64,000 nucleotides of DNA from Casuarina equisetifolia (GCA_028551475.1 CM052357.1:9657931-9721930); one strand, 5' to 3'; shown: positions 12,536-25,253, counted from the first letter of the stretch. Program-made: numbers and translations. The notes: generated by a model not told the origin, from the letters alone.

Positions 12536-13055
12536 AATTCAATGAACCTAATTTAAATTTTCGTAACATTTACACATTTATTACGATGTTCTAAATGTGT
12601 AACTGATAATCCATTTAATTCCTATGAGAAAGCTAACACTTATATACAGGGAACCTCTTGGTCCCTTTCTTCCCACTCAAACACTCAAGCTCTCTTATTG
12701 TTCTTTATAATTTCCTTTGTGTTCTCTTATTTAGTTCATTGTTAAGACCTGAGTACCAAATAAATTTCTCCAAGTCTGTTATATAGTAACTTGTTGGCTG
12801 TTTGCAAATGCCTTTATAATGGCCTTCTCGAGCAGATGCCATGGAATGAAACAAAGAGTGGGAAGGAATGAAGGAAGGAACATAGTAAAGAAAATGATGA
12901 AGGCTTAGGGAGCTACGTGAGTCTCCTATATTAATTGGCTAGATAAAATATGCTCTTTTAGTTTATATATAACTAAAAACAAATCAATGTTGGTTGCATC
13001 ATGAACCACATTTGAAAATACTCATATAAAGCATTAAGTGAAAAATATATGATTA
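12536..13055. other. Intergenic DNA after the solo LTR
   Basis: The sequence is of mixed composition without an open gene or repeat structure that I can recognise. A short A/G-rich stretch ('ggaatgaaggaagg') lies near 12870. From about 13060 the aggcc-type array resumes. Confidence 0.3.
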
Positions 13056-13630
13056 AGGTGATGGTATTGTTTAGGTGTTTGGTAGTTTGAGTCCCTTAGA
13101 ACATTTTAAAATGCTTATTTTACACCAAAGTTGGTAAGCCTACTAAAAATGTGTTGTGAATTGGGCCAAGTCTAGTGAAGTTAGTCCATACTTACTAATA
13201 GCTACTTATAGGTCAAGTAAGTGCATGAGTGAGTCAATTAAAAATGAGTTGAATGGGTTGTGATAATGGAGATAGAAAAGTTAGGCCTAAATTAAGCCCA
13301 TTAAAGGTGAGTTGGGCTAAGATAGCTGGCCAATTGGTTTGGCATTAGGTCAAGTGTGGTTATAAGCAAGTTGTTTGGAAATGAGGCTAAATGGGCTAAG
13401 ATAACAAGCTAAAGAAGTTAGGATTGAATCAAGCCCACTGACAGTGAGTTAAGACCTAGGCCAAGTCCAATTAGGTTAGGTTTAAGTTAGGCCTACAAAA
13501 AACCAGTTGTAGGTCAAGTACATGTATAAGTGAGTCGATTTGATACATGCTAAATGGACTGAGATAATAGGTCTAGAAGTTGGGCTGGTGCATGTAACCA
13601 TGTGTTTGCCAAATTCTTGGCTTATTATAT
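13056..13630 (-). repeat. aggcc-type array, left of the TIR element
   Basis: The array opens with the landmark 'TTGTTTAGGTGTTTGGTAGTTTGA' and runs to 'TTCTTGGCTTATTATAT', where it is interrupted by the inverted-repeat element. It is the paralogue of 7010-7700 and 5215-5930. Confidence 0.5.
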
Positions 13631-14445
13631 GATGCGGATGCACTTAAGGCCCAATATTATGAGTTCCAATATCAAAGAATTAAAAGTCCTTAATGCGAAT
13701 GTTATGGTGGGCTTGAGCGAGCTCGAGTTAAGAAAATAACTAAAAAATCATTTTTTTAGTGTTTTTGGGTTTTTTGTGGGAAAAGTAAGTGTTTGGTAAG
13801 GAGGAAAGAAAAAAAATGAAAATATAAATAACAAAAATAAAAGATAGATGCCAACAAACTCCAAGATGTAAAGGTAATACCACCAGTCAAGGACCACCAC
13901 CAATCCTTGGCAGGAATTGGATAAAGGATGCAAAAGTTGATCACATAACTTTGGGATTTCTATTCTCTGCAAAAACAACTTTGCTTACAATTAAAATAAT
14001 GTTCCCTTTAAATAGGTAGCTAAATCTAACCCTAGAAGGATCCTAGTAAATCAGTAATCTTTAAAACCTAATTCTAAAGGAATTCTAATAAATCAAGAAT
14101 CCCTAAAATTAAGGAAGTCTTAATAAATTTGGACTCTAACAAATAAGAGAATCCTAAACAAATTAGAGATCTAACAAGTATGAAAACCTAGATAAATTAG
14201 GAACCTAGACAATTAAGGAAAACCAAATAAAAAGGAAATATTCTAAGACAATAAATTAAACCTAAGAAATTAAGGACTCAACAACTACTTAGGAAACCCC
14301 CTATATTAACGATTGTAAAGATGCTATGGAATATTCTTAGGCTGCTTCTTCAATCTTAGCCTTCTTAGACCCACTGGATTATGTTGTAGACTCTTAATTC
14401 TTTGATATTGAACTCGTAATATTGGGCCTTAAGTGCATCTGCATC
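13631..14445. mobile_element. 815-bp terminal-inverted-repeat element (non-autonomous)
   Basis: The first ~50 bases (starting GATGCGGATGCACTTAAGGC) recur as the reverse complement at the right end (…GGGCCTTAAGTGCATCTGCATC), with only a few mismatches, and weaker similarity extends further inwards. It encodes no transposase; a 76-residue frame on the minus strand (13748-13978) is unrecognised. It is inserted in a TA-rich run: the paralogous site at 7060-7110 reads straight through from 'TTCTTGGCTTATAT' to a TA repeat and 'TCATGCATAA'. Because the target is itself (TA)n, the exact target-site duplication and hence the superfamily cannot be read. Confidence 0.7.
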
Positions 14446-14790
14446 AATATATATATATATATAAAATATTATATTATATTAAAGAAATAGAATATATATG
14501 CATAATTCAACTTGACTTAATGGTAAGATAGTGGCATTCATGTATTTGGTGTCCCCAGAACATTCTAAAATGCTTATATTATGTTGGAGTCAATGAGCCC
14601 ACTAGCTGGTAATTAGGCAAGTATAATGAAGTTAGGCTAAGCTTACTAATAACTAGTTGTAGGTCAAGTGAGTTAATTGGGAACTGGCTAAATGGGTTGT
14701 GATAATAGCTCTAGAGAAGTCGGTCCTAGACAAGTTCACTAAAGGTGAGTTGGGAACTAGGCTAAGTCCATTGAAGTTAGGGCACAAAAA
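14446..14790 (-). repeat. aggcc-type array, right of the TIR element
   Basis: After a (TA)n stretch the interrupted array continues. The phrases around 14530-14590 ('TTTGGTGTCCCCAGAACATTCTAAAATG') match those near 7110-7150 and 13075-13110. Confidence 0.45.
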
Positions 14791-15660
14791 CTTGTTCGTG
14801 AAATTTTTACATGCAAGTAAATATGTCGAATAAGTAATATAATGATGAAAAAATGTATTATTTCATAAATACTAGATTAATTATATACTAATAGTGAATT
14901 AACTCTAAAATTTATCTTGCAAATTTAAATATTTGATAATGAATTAAAAGTGATATTCTTTTAAGAAAAAATCCACAACTAAAAATAACTAAATTTAAAT
15001 AAGTAGACTCAATCCAATAAATATGTTAGAGCATCCAATTTCACCATCACTAGTAGATATGAATTTTGATGGTTTATGTCTTGCAAAATAATAATAACTA
15101 TGTGATGATAAAAATTATTAATTTATTTACTATCCTATGTCTAGGTACAACAAACCTATTATATTTATTATTTTACTATATCTCTATGTGAATTGAAATA
15201 AATAAAGTGCATTAAGATCAATGAACATTCCCAATTTATAATAAATCTTTTGATCATCTTATCACTAAAAGCCATACAAATAATATGGTATATGTCTATC
15301 CATATTTAATTTATGATTATATATTATAAGAAGTAATTGCCTATCATCTCCTTTTAGTCTAAAATATGCAAATCAAATTATTTAAGTAGTAGTTAATCAC
15401 CTAAAAATATTAAATGTAATAATATATAACTCACATAAATATAAAATTTTAGAAAACATAATACTATGAAATTCATACCATCATAATTAGGTTATATCAT
15501 ATCTCTAACATAAGAAAATTATAACATAATGTAACAACAAACCAAAATAATGGTAAAAATTAAACAAAACATCTTAAATAAAAAATAGGAAAGTTGTCAC
15601 CACATTGTCTTTTCTTTGAGAATTCTTTGCAATACTCCTACAAATCAAAGCAAAATCAAG
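14791..15660 (-). repeat. AT-rich repeat module (copy 3, inverted)
   Basis: Read on the minus strand this is the same module as 8656-9775. For example 'CTTACATGCAAGTAAATATG'-type sequence here mirrors 'CATATTTACTTGCATGTAG' there. Together with the flanking units it makes a long, interrupted inverted repeat of roughly 7,000-9,770 against 14,790-17,000. Confidence 0.55.
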
Positions 15661-17175
15661 ATTGTATAAAGTTAAGGTAAGCTATTGTGCCTCTCCTTTT
15701 TTCTTTTTTCTTTTTTCCTTTCTTTGGTTTTCTTTTCTTTTCTCTTGGTCATGACAACACTCTTTTTCTTCTCTTGTATGGCATGCCCTCCTTTTTCATG
15801 TTTTTCTCTTTTTATAATGTCTTGTGCACATGCCCTACTTTTCTCTTTCTTGGTAATGCACACTTCTCCCTCCTTTTTCTTTAACTTTCTTGTCCTTTCG
15901 TATTTTTCCTTCTATTCTACACATATTCTTTTTCTTCTTTTTCTTTTGTTCTTTTTTATTTTATTCCGCACATGCTTGTAGCTTTTTTCTTCATGTCTCC
16001 TTTGTTTTTCATACTCTTTTGGGGTTTGCTATATAGACAATAAATATTTAAATAAATATATGAAAATTAAAATGTTATCTTTCAAATTTTTTATTATTTA
16101 TTCCTTAAAATAGTCGAAATAACTTTATTTTTATAAAGTTATCATTGTGTTAAGCCCACAAACAACCAATTGTGGGTCCTAACTAGGCCAAGTCTATTGA
16201 AATTGGACTAGGCCCATAAACAATCAATTGTGGATCCTAGAGTGAGTGAGTGAGTCACATGGAGCATGTTGAATATGGTCAAGTGGATTAAGATGGAAAC
16301 GGGCTAAAAAAAATTAATTGAATAAGTCAAGAAGATAGGCCTAACAATTATATATGGACTGAGCCTACTAAAGATCAGTTAAGTTGAGATAGTGGGCCAA
16401 TTGTTTAGGAGAGGATGATCCAAACTAGACACTAAAATGGTTTAAGTACATGCCAAGCGAGTTGTTTGGAAAGGAGTTGAATGAGTTAAGATAATGGTTA
16501 TAAAAGTCGAGCCTAGACTGACCACTAAAGGTCAGGAACTGGGCCAAGTCCAATGAAGTTTGGCCATGCTCACAAACAATCGATTGCGGGTTAAATATGT
16601 GCACAAGTAAGCTGATTGAAAATAGGCTGAATGAGCTATGATAACAAGTCTAAAAGTTAAGCTTAGACTAAGCCCACTAAAGGTAAGCTAGTCCAATTAG
16701 TCAAGGGAGGATTGGGTCTAGTACATGCATGAGTAAGTCATTTGAAAACTAGTTGAACTAGGTTGGTTGAATTGACAAGACAATAAGCCTATAGATTGTG
16801 TGCTAACTAAGCCCACTAAAGGTAAGCCGAATCGAGATAGTAGGCCAATTGGTTGGGAAAAGATGATTCGAACTAGATATATGTAATCTAATTACTATTA
16901 AAAAACTCTTATGAATAACAATCCATTGGAAACACTTCACTAGGTTTTTGGCTTAAACCTACAATCAATGGGTCTTGCAATCATTGGACCTTTAATGTGG
17001 GTTCTAATAAATCCATTTTCATATTATGTTCTTCTTTTCTAGATGAAGCCATGCTAGATTATCTAGTAGACCATGCCTAGTTTCAAAGTTATGTTCTATG
17101 TTTGAAAGGATCAAGCTTTGTGCCTCACACTTGAGAAATCATAAGTTTTTAACTTCATGACCATGCTTTATAGTT
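15661..17175 (+). repeat. Plus-orientation repeat unit, direct copy of 1,800-4,260
   Basis: A pyrimidine tract (15661-16019), the 'TTGGGGTTTGCTATATAGAC' linker (16020-16145) and a long aggcc-type array (16150-17000) occur in order. The unit ends in a unique tail ('GATCAAGCTTTGTGCCTCACA' region, 17060-17170) whose diverged copy is at about 4140-4260. Reading frames at 15685-15981 are Phe/Ser-rich artefacts. The repeat block ends here, about 430 bases before the PPD6 start codon. Confidence 0.55.
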
Positions 17176-17467
17176 ATCAATGAGCATAGCAAAATGAATT
17201 TGGATCACCTACACTTATCCATGTCATGCTTGGACTTTTAATTGGATATTATATATCCACACATGTACTTCATCCTACTCATAACTATGGTGGATTTCAT
17301 TTAATTTTAAAATTTTTGAATTTGATTCTCATAAATAAGTTTCATTTGATTTTTAAATTCATTAGTAAATCTAACTCCAAGTTATCAAGCGTGGCCATGT
17401 TGTTTTTCAAGCAACGTGGCATTGCCATGTTGGCTTACGCTTATCACGTTCAAAAGAGCCTTAAAAG

Positions 17468-17475
17468 TATATATA
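17468..17475 (+). promoter_or_regulatory. Probable TATA box of PPD6
   Basis: TATATATA lies about 130 bases before the PPD6 ATG, in otherwise mixed sequence, at a distance that fits a short leader. A GATA/I-box-like complement ('CTTATCAC') lies about 30 bases upstream, as is common in promoters of light-expressed chloroplast genes. This rests on position and consensus only. Confidence 0.4.
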
Positions 17476-17601
17476 CCATAGGCTTGGGTCTCCCGGTGGA
17501 CCAAACCTCCTTTGTAACATGGATAAGCCTGTGTGATCCAAATCCATCACACCCTCCCTACAAATCTCCGTCACTGTTCCCAAGTTTTCCTCTCTTGGAA
17601 A

Positions 17602-20600
17602 ATGGCAACCACTTCTTCGGTTCTGACGCTCTGCCCCATGTGCTCAACTTCAAACTCCCCACTCAAAGTTACGGCCAAAGCCGCAGCCCCATTTCGTCAG
17701 AGGCAGAACCAGCTGTCTCTCAGACGAGAATTTTTGAAAGGTCTTGCTCTGCTTCCTCTTCTTGAGTTGAAGAAGCCACCTCCATCAGCGGCAAGAGAGG
17801 TGGAGGTTGGGTCCTACCTGCCACCTTCAACTTCCGACCCTTCCTTCGTCTTTTTCAAAGCCTCTCCCAGAGATACTCCGGCTCTTCGCGCAGGTACACA
17901 TTCATACATGCGTTCTTTCTTTTGTTCCGGGCTTTAAAATTTTCTTCTGAAGTTGCCTTGAGCATTCGTCTAGAGAGGTTGCTTTTCTGTTAAAATGTGG
18001 TGTGTATGATCCTCCCTCATTCCTGGGGATATCTGTGTCTGCTGCGTAATCTTTGATAAGGAACTCTTGAGGCCTTGTTGGTTCTCAGACCTTGCATACG
18101 AAAGTGCAACAAATCATTTTAGAAACAAGGAGGACTTGAAGGTTGTTAAAAAGACTTCTAAGCGGCAGATTGGTGCTGAGGTTAAAACTTATATATGCAA
18201 TCTCCAGAGTTGACAGAACGGCAAACCTTTGCTCTCTAATTGGCTTGTTGGCCCGGAAGTTTCCATCTGAAGAAGTTATTCTTGGTCCGTCAGGCTACGC
18301 TTTTTATTCACCTAGAACATGAGCTTTTTCGTTCCCAGCGCCAAAAAAAAAAAAAAAAAAAAAAAGAAGAAGAAGAAGAAGAAAAAAGGGGGAAGAATAG
18401 GATTCTGCAAACTTTAAATGTGCTTAGAATAAAGTATTATACATTGCTAGGAATAGGAAGTTGCGTGAAATCAACAAGAGTTTTGTGGCAATCCAAGTTG
18501 TGTATATGGATGGGGAAGATGGAGAGGGACCAAAAATGCATTGAGATGGCATTATTAATGGAGAACACAATGCTATGCACTTGTCATATCTGAGTAATTA
18601 TATCTGGTTTGTTCAAAGAGCTAGAAAAATTGAAATACAATGATGTGATATCAATAAATTGAAGTCTTGGAGTTACTAGTATGAAGCCATCTGGATATAT
18701 ACGATCGTTGCTTAAGGGTTGGCATGCTGGCGCTTTTCAAAGTCCAAAACCTGCACATACCGGCCAAATTTGTTAGTGTCATATGCTTTAGGAGATATCT
18801 TGATTATAAAACGTCCACCCTTTGAAATTTATCATGAGGGAACAAAATTACAACATTACCTCGATTTATCAACTGAACCAAATTCTTGATTTGCAAAGTG
18901 AAGGGGTTCCTTTTCACTTATTTTAGCATGGGAGTGGAATAGGTTGTTAAGAGTGACGAAAAGAACAAATCCTTGGAGTATCACCACTCATCAGTGATTG
19001 ACTGTGATTTGGATTTGAGCTTTTTGGCAAACAAATCAGATGAAGCTTGAGATTAGGACATCTATTGAAGTAACTGCATAGAGAAGTTGTTCCCACATTC
19101 AATTGAAGTGTGCAAATGTCCTTCCCCTTCTCCAGCTCCACGTTGCAATTGTCAGTGGGCCTTTTTTAGTTTGTTTAAAATCAGCCAGCGTCAAATCATA
19201 GCATGCGGGATAAATGAGGGATAGCTGGTGGACTTCCACCTTTGAACAGTAGAAACGGCAAAACCAAGTATGAGATTTAGGGGAATGTGGTTCTCAAGTT
19301 GGCATAGATGCTAACCTTTATTTTAAGGTTTGTTAATCTAGTTAACTGAGAGAAATGATAGACCCTTTCTTTTGGCTGTTGGGTTCATAGGGCTGTTTTG
19401 TTGGAAGCTACATTTGATCAGTAAGACGCATTTTTGCCTCATATGAAATGAGTTTCTGCACCAGTCAACACCATTGGCTCATCCGACACTGGCTTTTATT
19501 ATCATCAACCGAGCTCCCCATTCATTGCCACCATAGTCCACTGGCAATTTCTTTATAGTTGCAAATGCCAGCACTACTATGATCACCTTTGCAGCTTTAT
19601 CTATGCTGCTAGGCCAGTGACCACCCCTGTCCTCTGCCTGCATGACCCCCGTCTCTTTCCTTGCACTTTTATTTCAGTTTGCAACCAATAACATGCAGAG
19701 CTATCGTTATGGTCTCCGGTGCTGCCAATGGTTGATGCCTCTCTTCTTTCTGTTGTCACTGCCATCAACTGGCTTTAGGACCTTTTTATTGCTTTTTAGC
19801 GCGTGAGAATTATTTTTTTCTCATTATGATGAGCAAATAAAATATATAATCAATCATGTAAGACAAGATGGCATACTATTCTCAGCACACAATTGCTGTT
19901 GTTTTGATTGATCTCTAAATTGAAAGTTCATGGTAACAAAATGACCTAGTTTTTTGAAAATTATATGTCACAGAAAACAATTATACACTCTAGATAAGTT
20001 AACTATCCAAGGTTTTTCTATCAATCTTTTCTATTATTCTGTTTCTCTCATACTTGCTAATGATATTTGAGATTTAGTTGTTTGCAGGAAATGTGCAACC
20101 CTACCAGTTCATCTTACCACCAACTTGGAAACGAACACGAGTAGCAAACATATTGTCCGGTAATTACTGCCAACCAAAGTGTGCAGAGCCTTGGGTGGAG
20201 GTGAAATTTGAAGATGAGAAACAGGGAAAAGTCCAGGTAGTGGCTTCGCCTTTGATACGCCTAACAAATAAACCGAATGCATCAATTGAAGATATTGGGA
20301 GCCCTGAGAAGCTGATTGCTTCTCTTGGTCCTTTTGTTACTGGCAATACATATGATCCAGACGAACTCCTCGAGACATCAGTTGAAAAGCGTGGTGATCA
20401 GACGGTACAATTCTTTCCACTTTACTGCTTACCTTATGAGTTACAAGCTTGATTCTTGTTGTCTTTTAGACTCATGTTCTGACTTTTTCTCTATTCACAA
20501 GAAGGAAAAGACTAGAAGTAGGGACGCTGTGTATAACATTTAGTTGTGTGCAATTCCACATAGCGGAAAAGTGGGGGAATTGAACTGGAATTTGTTCCAG

Positions 20601-21281
20601 CTTATGTCGGACCCTGATGAAATTCTTCTTAAGTCGAGCAATAGAGAGAAGACGACCACTACCATGACTACATGGTCTGGAAGTATTACACCAGATGAGT
20701 GTAACAATATTGCTGGTGTTACTTCACATTCTATGCATGAAGTCCACTGCCTCCGACATCACATATATTTAGGGTAGAATATCAGGCATGTAGTTTCAGT
20801 GAATGTTGGTAATAAGAGGTCAAAATGAGTGTCTTTTCAAATTCTATGGAAAGTTTCATGTGAGGAGTTAGTGTTTGCGAGATATTAAGTCCTCAAAAAC
20901 CATACACTTCCATGTACACTTCGTTCGTGTAAGAATGTGAAAGTGTATATCTCGCTGTTCATGTGATCGTAGAAGTAAATGGTAAGCTTCTTAAACTTAA
21001 TAATTTATCAACAACATTTACACTTGGATATGACCATAGGTATTCTGCTTCTTCCTCTCTCATTTTCTTTGCTGGTAAAAACTGAAGCTTTCCTATCTTG
21101 GTGTTTACAGTATTACAAATATGTGCTTGAGACTCCCTTTGCACTGACGGGTGCACACAATCTTGCAAAGGCAACAGCAAAGGGGAACACCGTTGTCCTA
21201 TTTGTAGTTAGTGCAACCGATAAACAGTGGCAGACATCTAAGGAAACCCTAAGAGCCATGCTCGATTCTTTTCTGGTGTAG
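17602..21281 (+). CDS. PPD6: PsbP domain-containing protein 6, chloroplast lumen (3 exons)
   Basis: Exons are 17602-17893, 20088-20404 and 21111-21281, all with GT-AG borders, giving 259 residues; Arabidopsis PPD6 has a similar length. Residues 1-40 are a Ser/Thr/Ala-rich, basic chloroplast transit peptide. Then RREFLKGLALLPLLEL (41-56) is a twin-arginine lumen-targeting signal, with likely cleavage near the Ala pair at 63-64. The PsbP fold follows from about 75 to the end, including PYQFILPPTWKR and the closing TLRAMLDSF helix. The cysteines at 125 and 129 (NYCQPKC) are the pair typical of PPD6 and rare in other PsbP paralogues. It is expected to be a soluble thylakoid-lumen protein linked to photosystem function; its exact role is unsettled. 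The ATG has a good context (A at -3, G at +4). Intron 1 is long (2.2 kb) and holds a 23-base A run (about 18343-18365) followed by GAA repeats. Confidence 0.93.
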
Positions 21282-22517
21282 CATTCCTCAATGTATTTAC
21301 TTTTGCCTTCTACTTGTACAATGAACCAGAAAGGATATCATCAGTTATCGAGATTTTTCTTGGTTCTTCAATATCAGTCTTCTCCCAGCGGTGTATTAAT
21401 GATACAGATGAAATTGCAGTGGACATTTTTGTTATATTTTAAATGCCTTTTCAGACTGTTGAAATAGTCTCTTTGTAGTTTGTGCCGATTCAAATGACGT
21501 GAGGCACTGGCAATTCACATATGATGTGACGCAGATGACTCCATGACTGAAAAATACAGGCGTTGAAATAAGTTGTTGGACTACCCATGACTTACTAGAT
21601 AAGATCACACAAGAAAACACAGGCGCTGACAAGTCTTCCTTAACCAAGTCAAGTCTTCCTAATTTACACGGGACTGTAATCTCTACTTGGTCCTCCAAGA
21701 CTAAGTCCTCTCCACTCTTGAAAGGAATGAAATTCCAAGAAGTTTCAAACAAGGAAACAAATGCGTTATTCTTTATTTAGAAATATAAATATAGAAGAAA
21801 ATTAATTATTCAACACCTACCTACTTTACTTTGATTATTGGAAGCCCTTTTGGTTTCTTTCTATTGTTGTTTATTTTAGCTTATGATACTTTGCTCGATT
21901 TTTGGTGAGAGTGGTAATCTTCGTGGAAATGAAGTTGGTGGTCATCTACTTCTTGCCAGCTTCGTGGAAACTTAATTCTTTTTGGAAAGTGACTTGGAGA
22001 AGCCTCTGGAACAATACCTAACGCGGAGGAATCAATATCAAATGTCCACTTTGCCTTCAGGGATTAGAAAATCCCGAGCATCTACTTATAAAGTCCAAAA
22101 GCCTTAGGACATAGACTCAAATGGACTCTAATTCATACTTAAAAATGTACATCGTTATCTGCATACCCTTTTTGAGAAACACGCCAACAAGATCGTCGGC
22201 CTTGTAAGAATAAATACCAATTAACTTGTACTATATATTTAAGAAAATTGCTGTAACCAGACCAATACAAACAGTCACTTCCTAGTCCTCGGGACTCCAC
22301 CAAAGAGTGCAACGACCATAGGTCATCATTGAAAGGAGAAGTAGGAGTTCATGTTCTTCACCTTAAGGAAGAACGTTACACTAGCCTAACAAGTTTTTTA
22401 AGTTAGGTAAGTACAAGAAACTCAAGAGTTCTGTCGAGACTATAAATGCTGCTGATTATTCTGTTATATACAAAACTGGGATTAGTATTCTGCATCCCCA
22501 AGCACTAATATCAACTT
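21282..22517. other. Convergent intergenic region between PPD6 and the bZIP gene
   Basis: This should hold the 3' ends of both transcripts. No gene is visible. From about 21570 to 22480 the composition differs from the flanks and reading frames are short, so an old element may lie here. I could not find matching ends. Confidence 0.3.
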
Positions 22518-25250
22518 TCAACTCATCACTAGGTGAGTACCAGACCGCGGCAGCACACATGAGTAGGTGACATACTTCACGCTGTCCAGGAGCACGACTA
22601 CAAAGATCCGAGAAAGTGACTTTGGTCTGATCATGCCATCAACTTTACTATCGCCAACCTCTTTGGGATCAATGAGCACGGACACGACTACAGATGAAGA
22701 AGATTTATTACCTTGAAAGCTTTCCTTCTGTGAATTTTTACCCCCATGTTCTTCAGTAACATTATACTTAGATGCAGGGAAGGGAACTGGAAGATTGTGG
22801 AGGATCCTTCTATTCCTCCCCTTCGTTTGCTGAGTGGTAGCATTCTGATGGTGTGCTGCACTTGCATGGGAAACTGGGGGCGCTGGAATTATAGCTCCTG
22901 GAGGAGAAGCTGGTGACACATCAAACTGGAACACCTCGGTGCACATGCCAGAGCTCAACATCGACCCTGCGAGGGGAAAAGCAATCACAAGTCTTTAATA
23001 AAGGATTCAGTGAGCCTCGCACAATAGACTGTCAATTTCCAAATTCGGTTTTAAACAAAGAACATCCAAAGACCTGCACATGGTCCCAGCACAGAACAAT
23101 TAGTGGTTCGCAAACGACGGGACCAAATTTAGTTGGAAACAGTAAAAGTTATCCTGAACATCTTATAATAAGCCAGAACAAGAAATCCTGAAATCAAGCG
23201 AGACCTCATTTGTTTATTGTGTCAATGGCCTCAGAGAAACCACAAGCATAATATCATTCATGAACAATTTACAATTTATGTCATAAGACCTTTATGGCTT
23301 ACAGTAGAGCAGCTACACCTTAGAACCCTAACATACATGTATAAAGAAACTAGGAATGCTGTTAAAACTCAGAGCACAAGTATTACCTGCAAGACCTTCA
23401 CGGAACCATTGTTGCAGTTTACCATCTGCTGCTGTCGACTTCAAATTGTCCGTTGAAGTATCAGCAGAACCAGAGGAAAGAGCCTTCTGTCCTCCAGAAG
23501 GATTTCTAAATACGTGAGGATGTCTACCTCTTTTCCCTCCAACATCACGAATGGCCAAAGCCCGAGCCAAATCTCTCGGGATTGCTAGACCAGTTTCTGC
23601 ATTATCTTTCTTTCCAGGAATTGCCTGAGTTGCCTTTGCTTTCTCACTGGCCAGAACAGAATGAATTATCAAGTTCCCGTCAATCTTCACAAGTTTATCA
23701 TTCCTCGGCACATACAAAGAAGCAACGAGACGCCCACTAGCGTTGTCCGGACGATTAAATTCATCTGAACGCGGTAAAGACTGTGATCCATGATCTTTCC
23801 GCTCAAATTTCAGCTCATCCCCTCGTATGCGACCTCTCTCATAATTTATCCTGGGAGAAACATCAAATTTTCCACTAGAAAACCCAAATCCCACACCTCC
23901 ACCAGATTCATTTGAATAGCCATCAACAATCAAAACCTTACCACGTTGCTGACCATAGAATCTATCGCTAATATAACCACTACCCGAGGGAACTTCGTAT
24001 CTAACATTCATATAAGGAACTAGCCAACCAACAAACACGAGGAAAAACAACAAACCTAGTAAACTAACGCTCGCAACCTTCTTAGTTTTCCCCTCTTTCT
24101 TACTTTCCAACTTCTTCGCCTTTGGTGCTGATGCAGACTGTTGCGATTTCAATCTCGGTATAGGGACCAACGGAACCTGAGACCCTTGGGGTTTCATCAC
24201 ATAGGGCGCACAAGGCATCCAAGGATAGCCTACGGGCGCCATCGCAGGATGCGGGTACATGGCCGAATGAGGCGGACACATACCGCCAGCGGTACCGCCA
24301 CTTACACTCAGTTGCTGGCGCAGAGTAGCATTCTCGGCCATCATGTAGGATATCTTACTATTCAAATCGGAAATAGTAGAATGCATGGCTCTCACCTTAT
24401 CCTCGAGCTCCTCCACGTAGTGCTTCTTCCTCTGCCTCGACAGCTGCGCACTTTCACGGTTCCTCATTAGCCTCGCCTTCCTCTTATCGTCCTCGTCGCT
24501 GACCGCCGGGTTCTCCAACGACCTCCGGTACTTGGTGGTCCTCGAATCCGTGGCGTGCCCTTCGTCAAGCTCTTTCTTCCTCTTCGACCCCGTCTCTGCC
24601 TCCACCTTAATCTTTTGATCAACCACGATCACATTCCCCGAATCCGGCGATGGCGGACGGTAACCGGAACCTTGCGACGACACGGACCCGCCAGAGAACT
24701 CGCGATCGCAACCGCCCGAATCCGGCGAGTGGCAACTCATACCTACAACAACATTCGGGTCCCGATCGCCGGAATTCTCCGAGGAAACCTGCGGGCAATA
24801 ATCACGGCCGTCACTATCGGTCTCGGACGCCGGGAAATTCAAGAACTTAGCAACGTCGGAGCCCCGATCGATTGAAACTCCGGAAGCAGCCGATTCCTGA
24901 GACGAAGAATTCGAGTGTGGAACCGGTTGAACCGGTTCAGAACAAGGCTGAACCACGTCGAGCCCGCCCGGGACGGTAAAGTCTTGGGTTTCGGAGGGAA
25001 GATTATAGAGATTTTCGAGATCATCAAAGGTGAGCTCGAAATCCGCGCCTTCGTCGAACCCGAACCCCATCCCGAGATCCGCAATGTAGTCATCACTGCT
25101 CATTCCGTTGGCGTCCATGAAATCGTTGTCGTCGTTGTTTCCAGAGAAGAAGTGAGGATCAAGAGGCGGAATTGGCAGAGACTCGAACTCATTTGAGAAG
25201 CCTTGAGGCTTCATGCTCGGAGGCTGATCAGCAACCACCGGGTCAGCCAT
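22518..25250 (-). CDS. bZIP17: Membrane-tethered bZIP transcription factor, bZIP17/28/49 type (2 exons)
   Basis: Exons are 25250-23387 and 22966-22518, 770 residues. Domains in order: an acidic N-terminal activation region (about 35-85, rich in Asp, Glu and Phe); a nuclear-localising basic region with bZIP signature from residue 256 ([20 protein letters not shown]) and a zipper to about 315; one transmembrane helix at about 395-413 ([18 protein letters not shown]); and a long lumenal tail with RRIL at 674-677, a site-1-protease motif (R-x-x-L). This is the ATF6-like plan. The protein sits in the ER membrane, moves to the Golgi under ER or salt stress, is cut by S1P and S2P, and the bZIP part enters the nucleus. 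The intron separates the S1P segment from the rest. Context (neighbouring R3H and MYBC1) favours the bZIP17/49 branch over bZIP28. Start chosen: first [13 protein letters not shown], with G at +4. Confidence 0.92.
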
Positions 25251-25253
25251 TCC

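Noticed and set aside
16866-16876. GATTCGAAC-like phrase as another tRNA B box
   Set aside because: It is one variant of an array phrase whose other copies (for example near 3951) lack the motif, and no cloverleaf can be drawn.
17226-17765. 179-codon frame overlapping the start of PPD6
   Set aside because: It overlaps PPD6 exon 1 in another frame and shows no family features. The PPD6 frame with transit and twin-arginine signals is clearly the gene.
24141-25196. Several plus-strand frames across the bZIP gene
   Set aside because: Shadows of a long, well-conserved coding exon on the minus strand.
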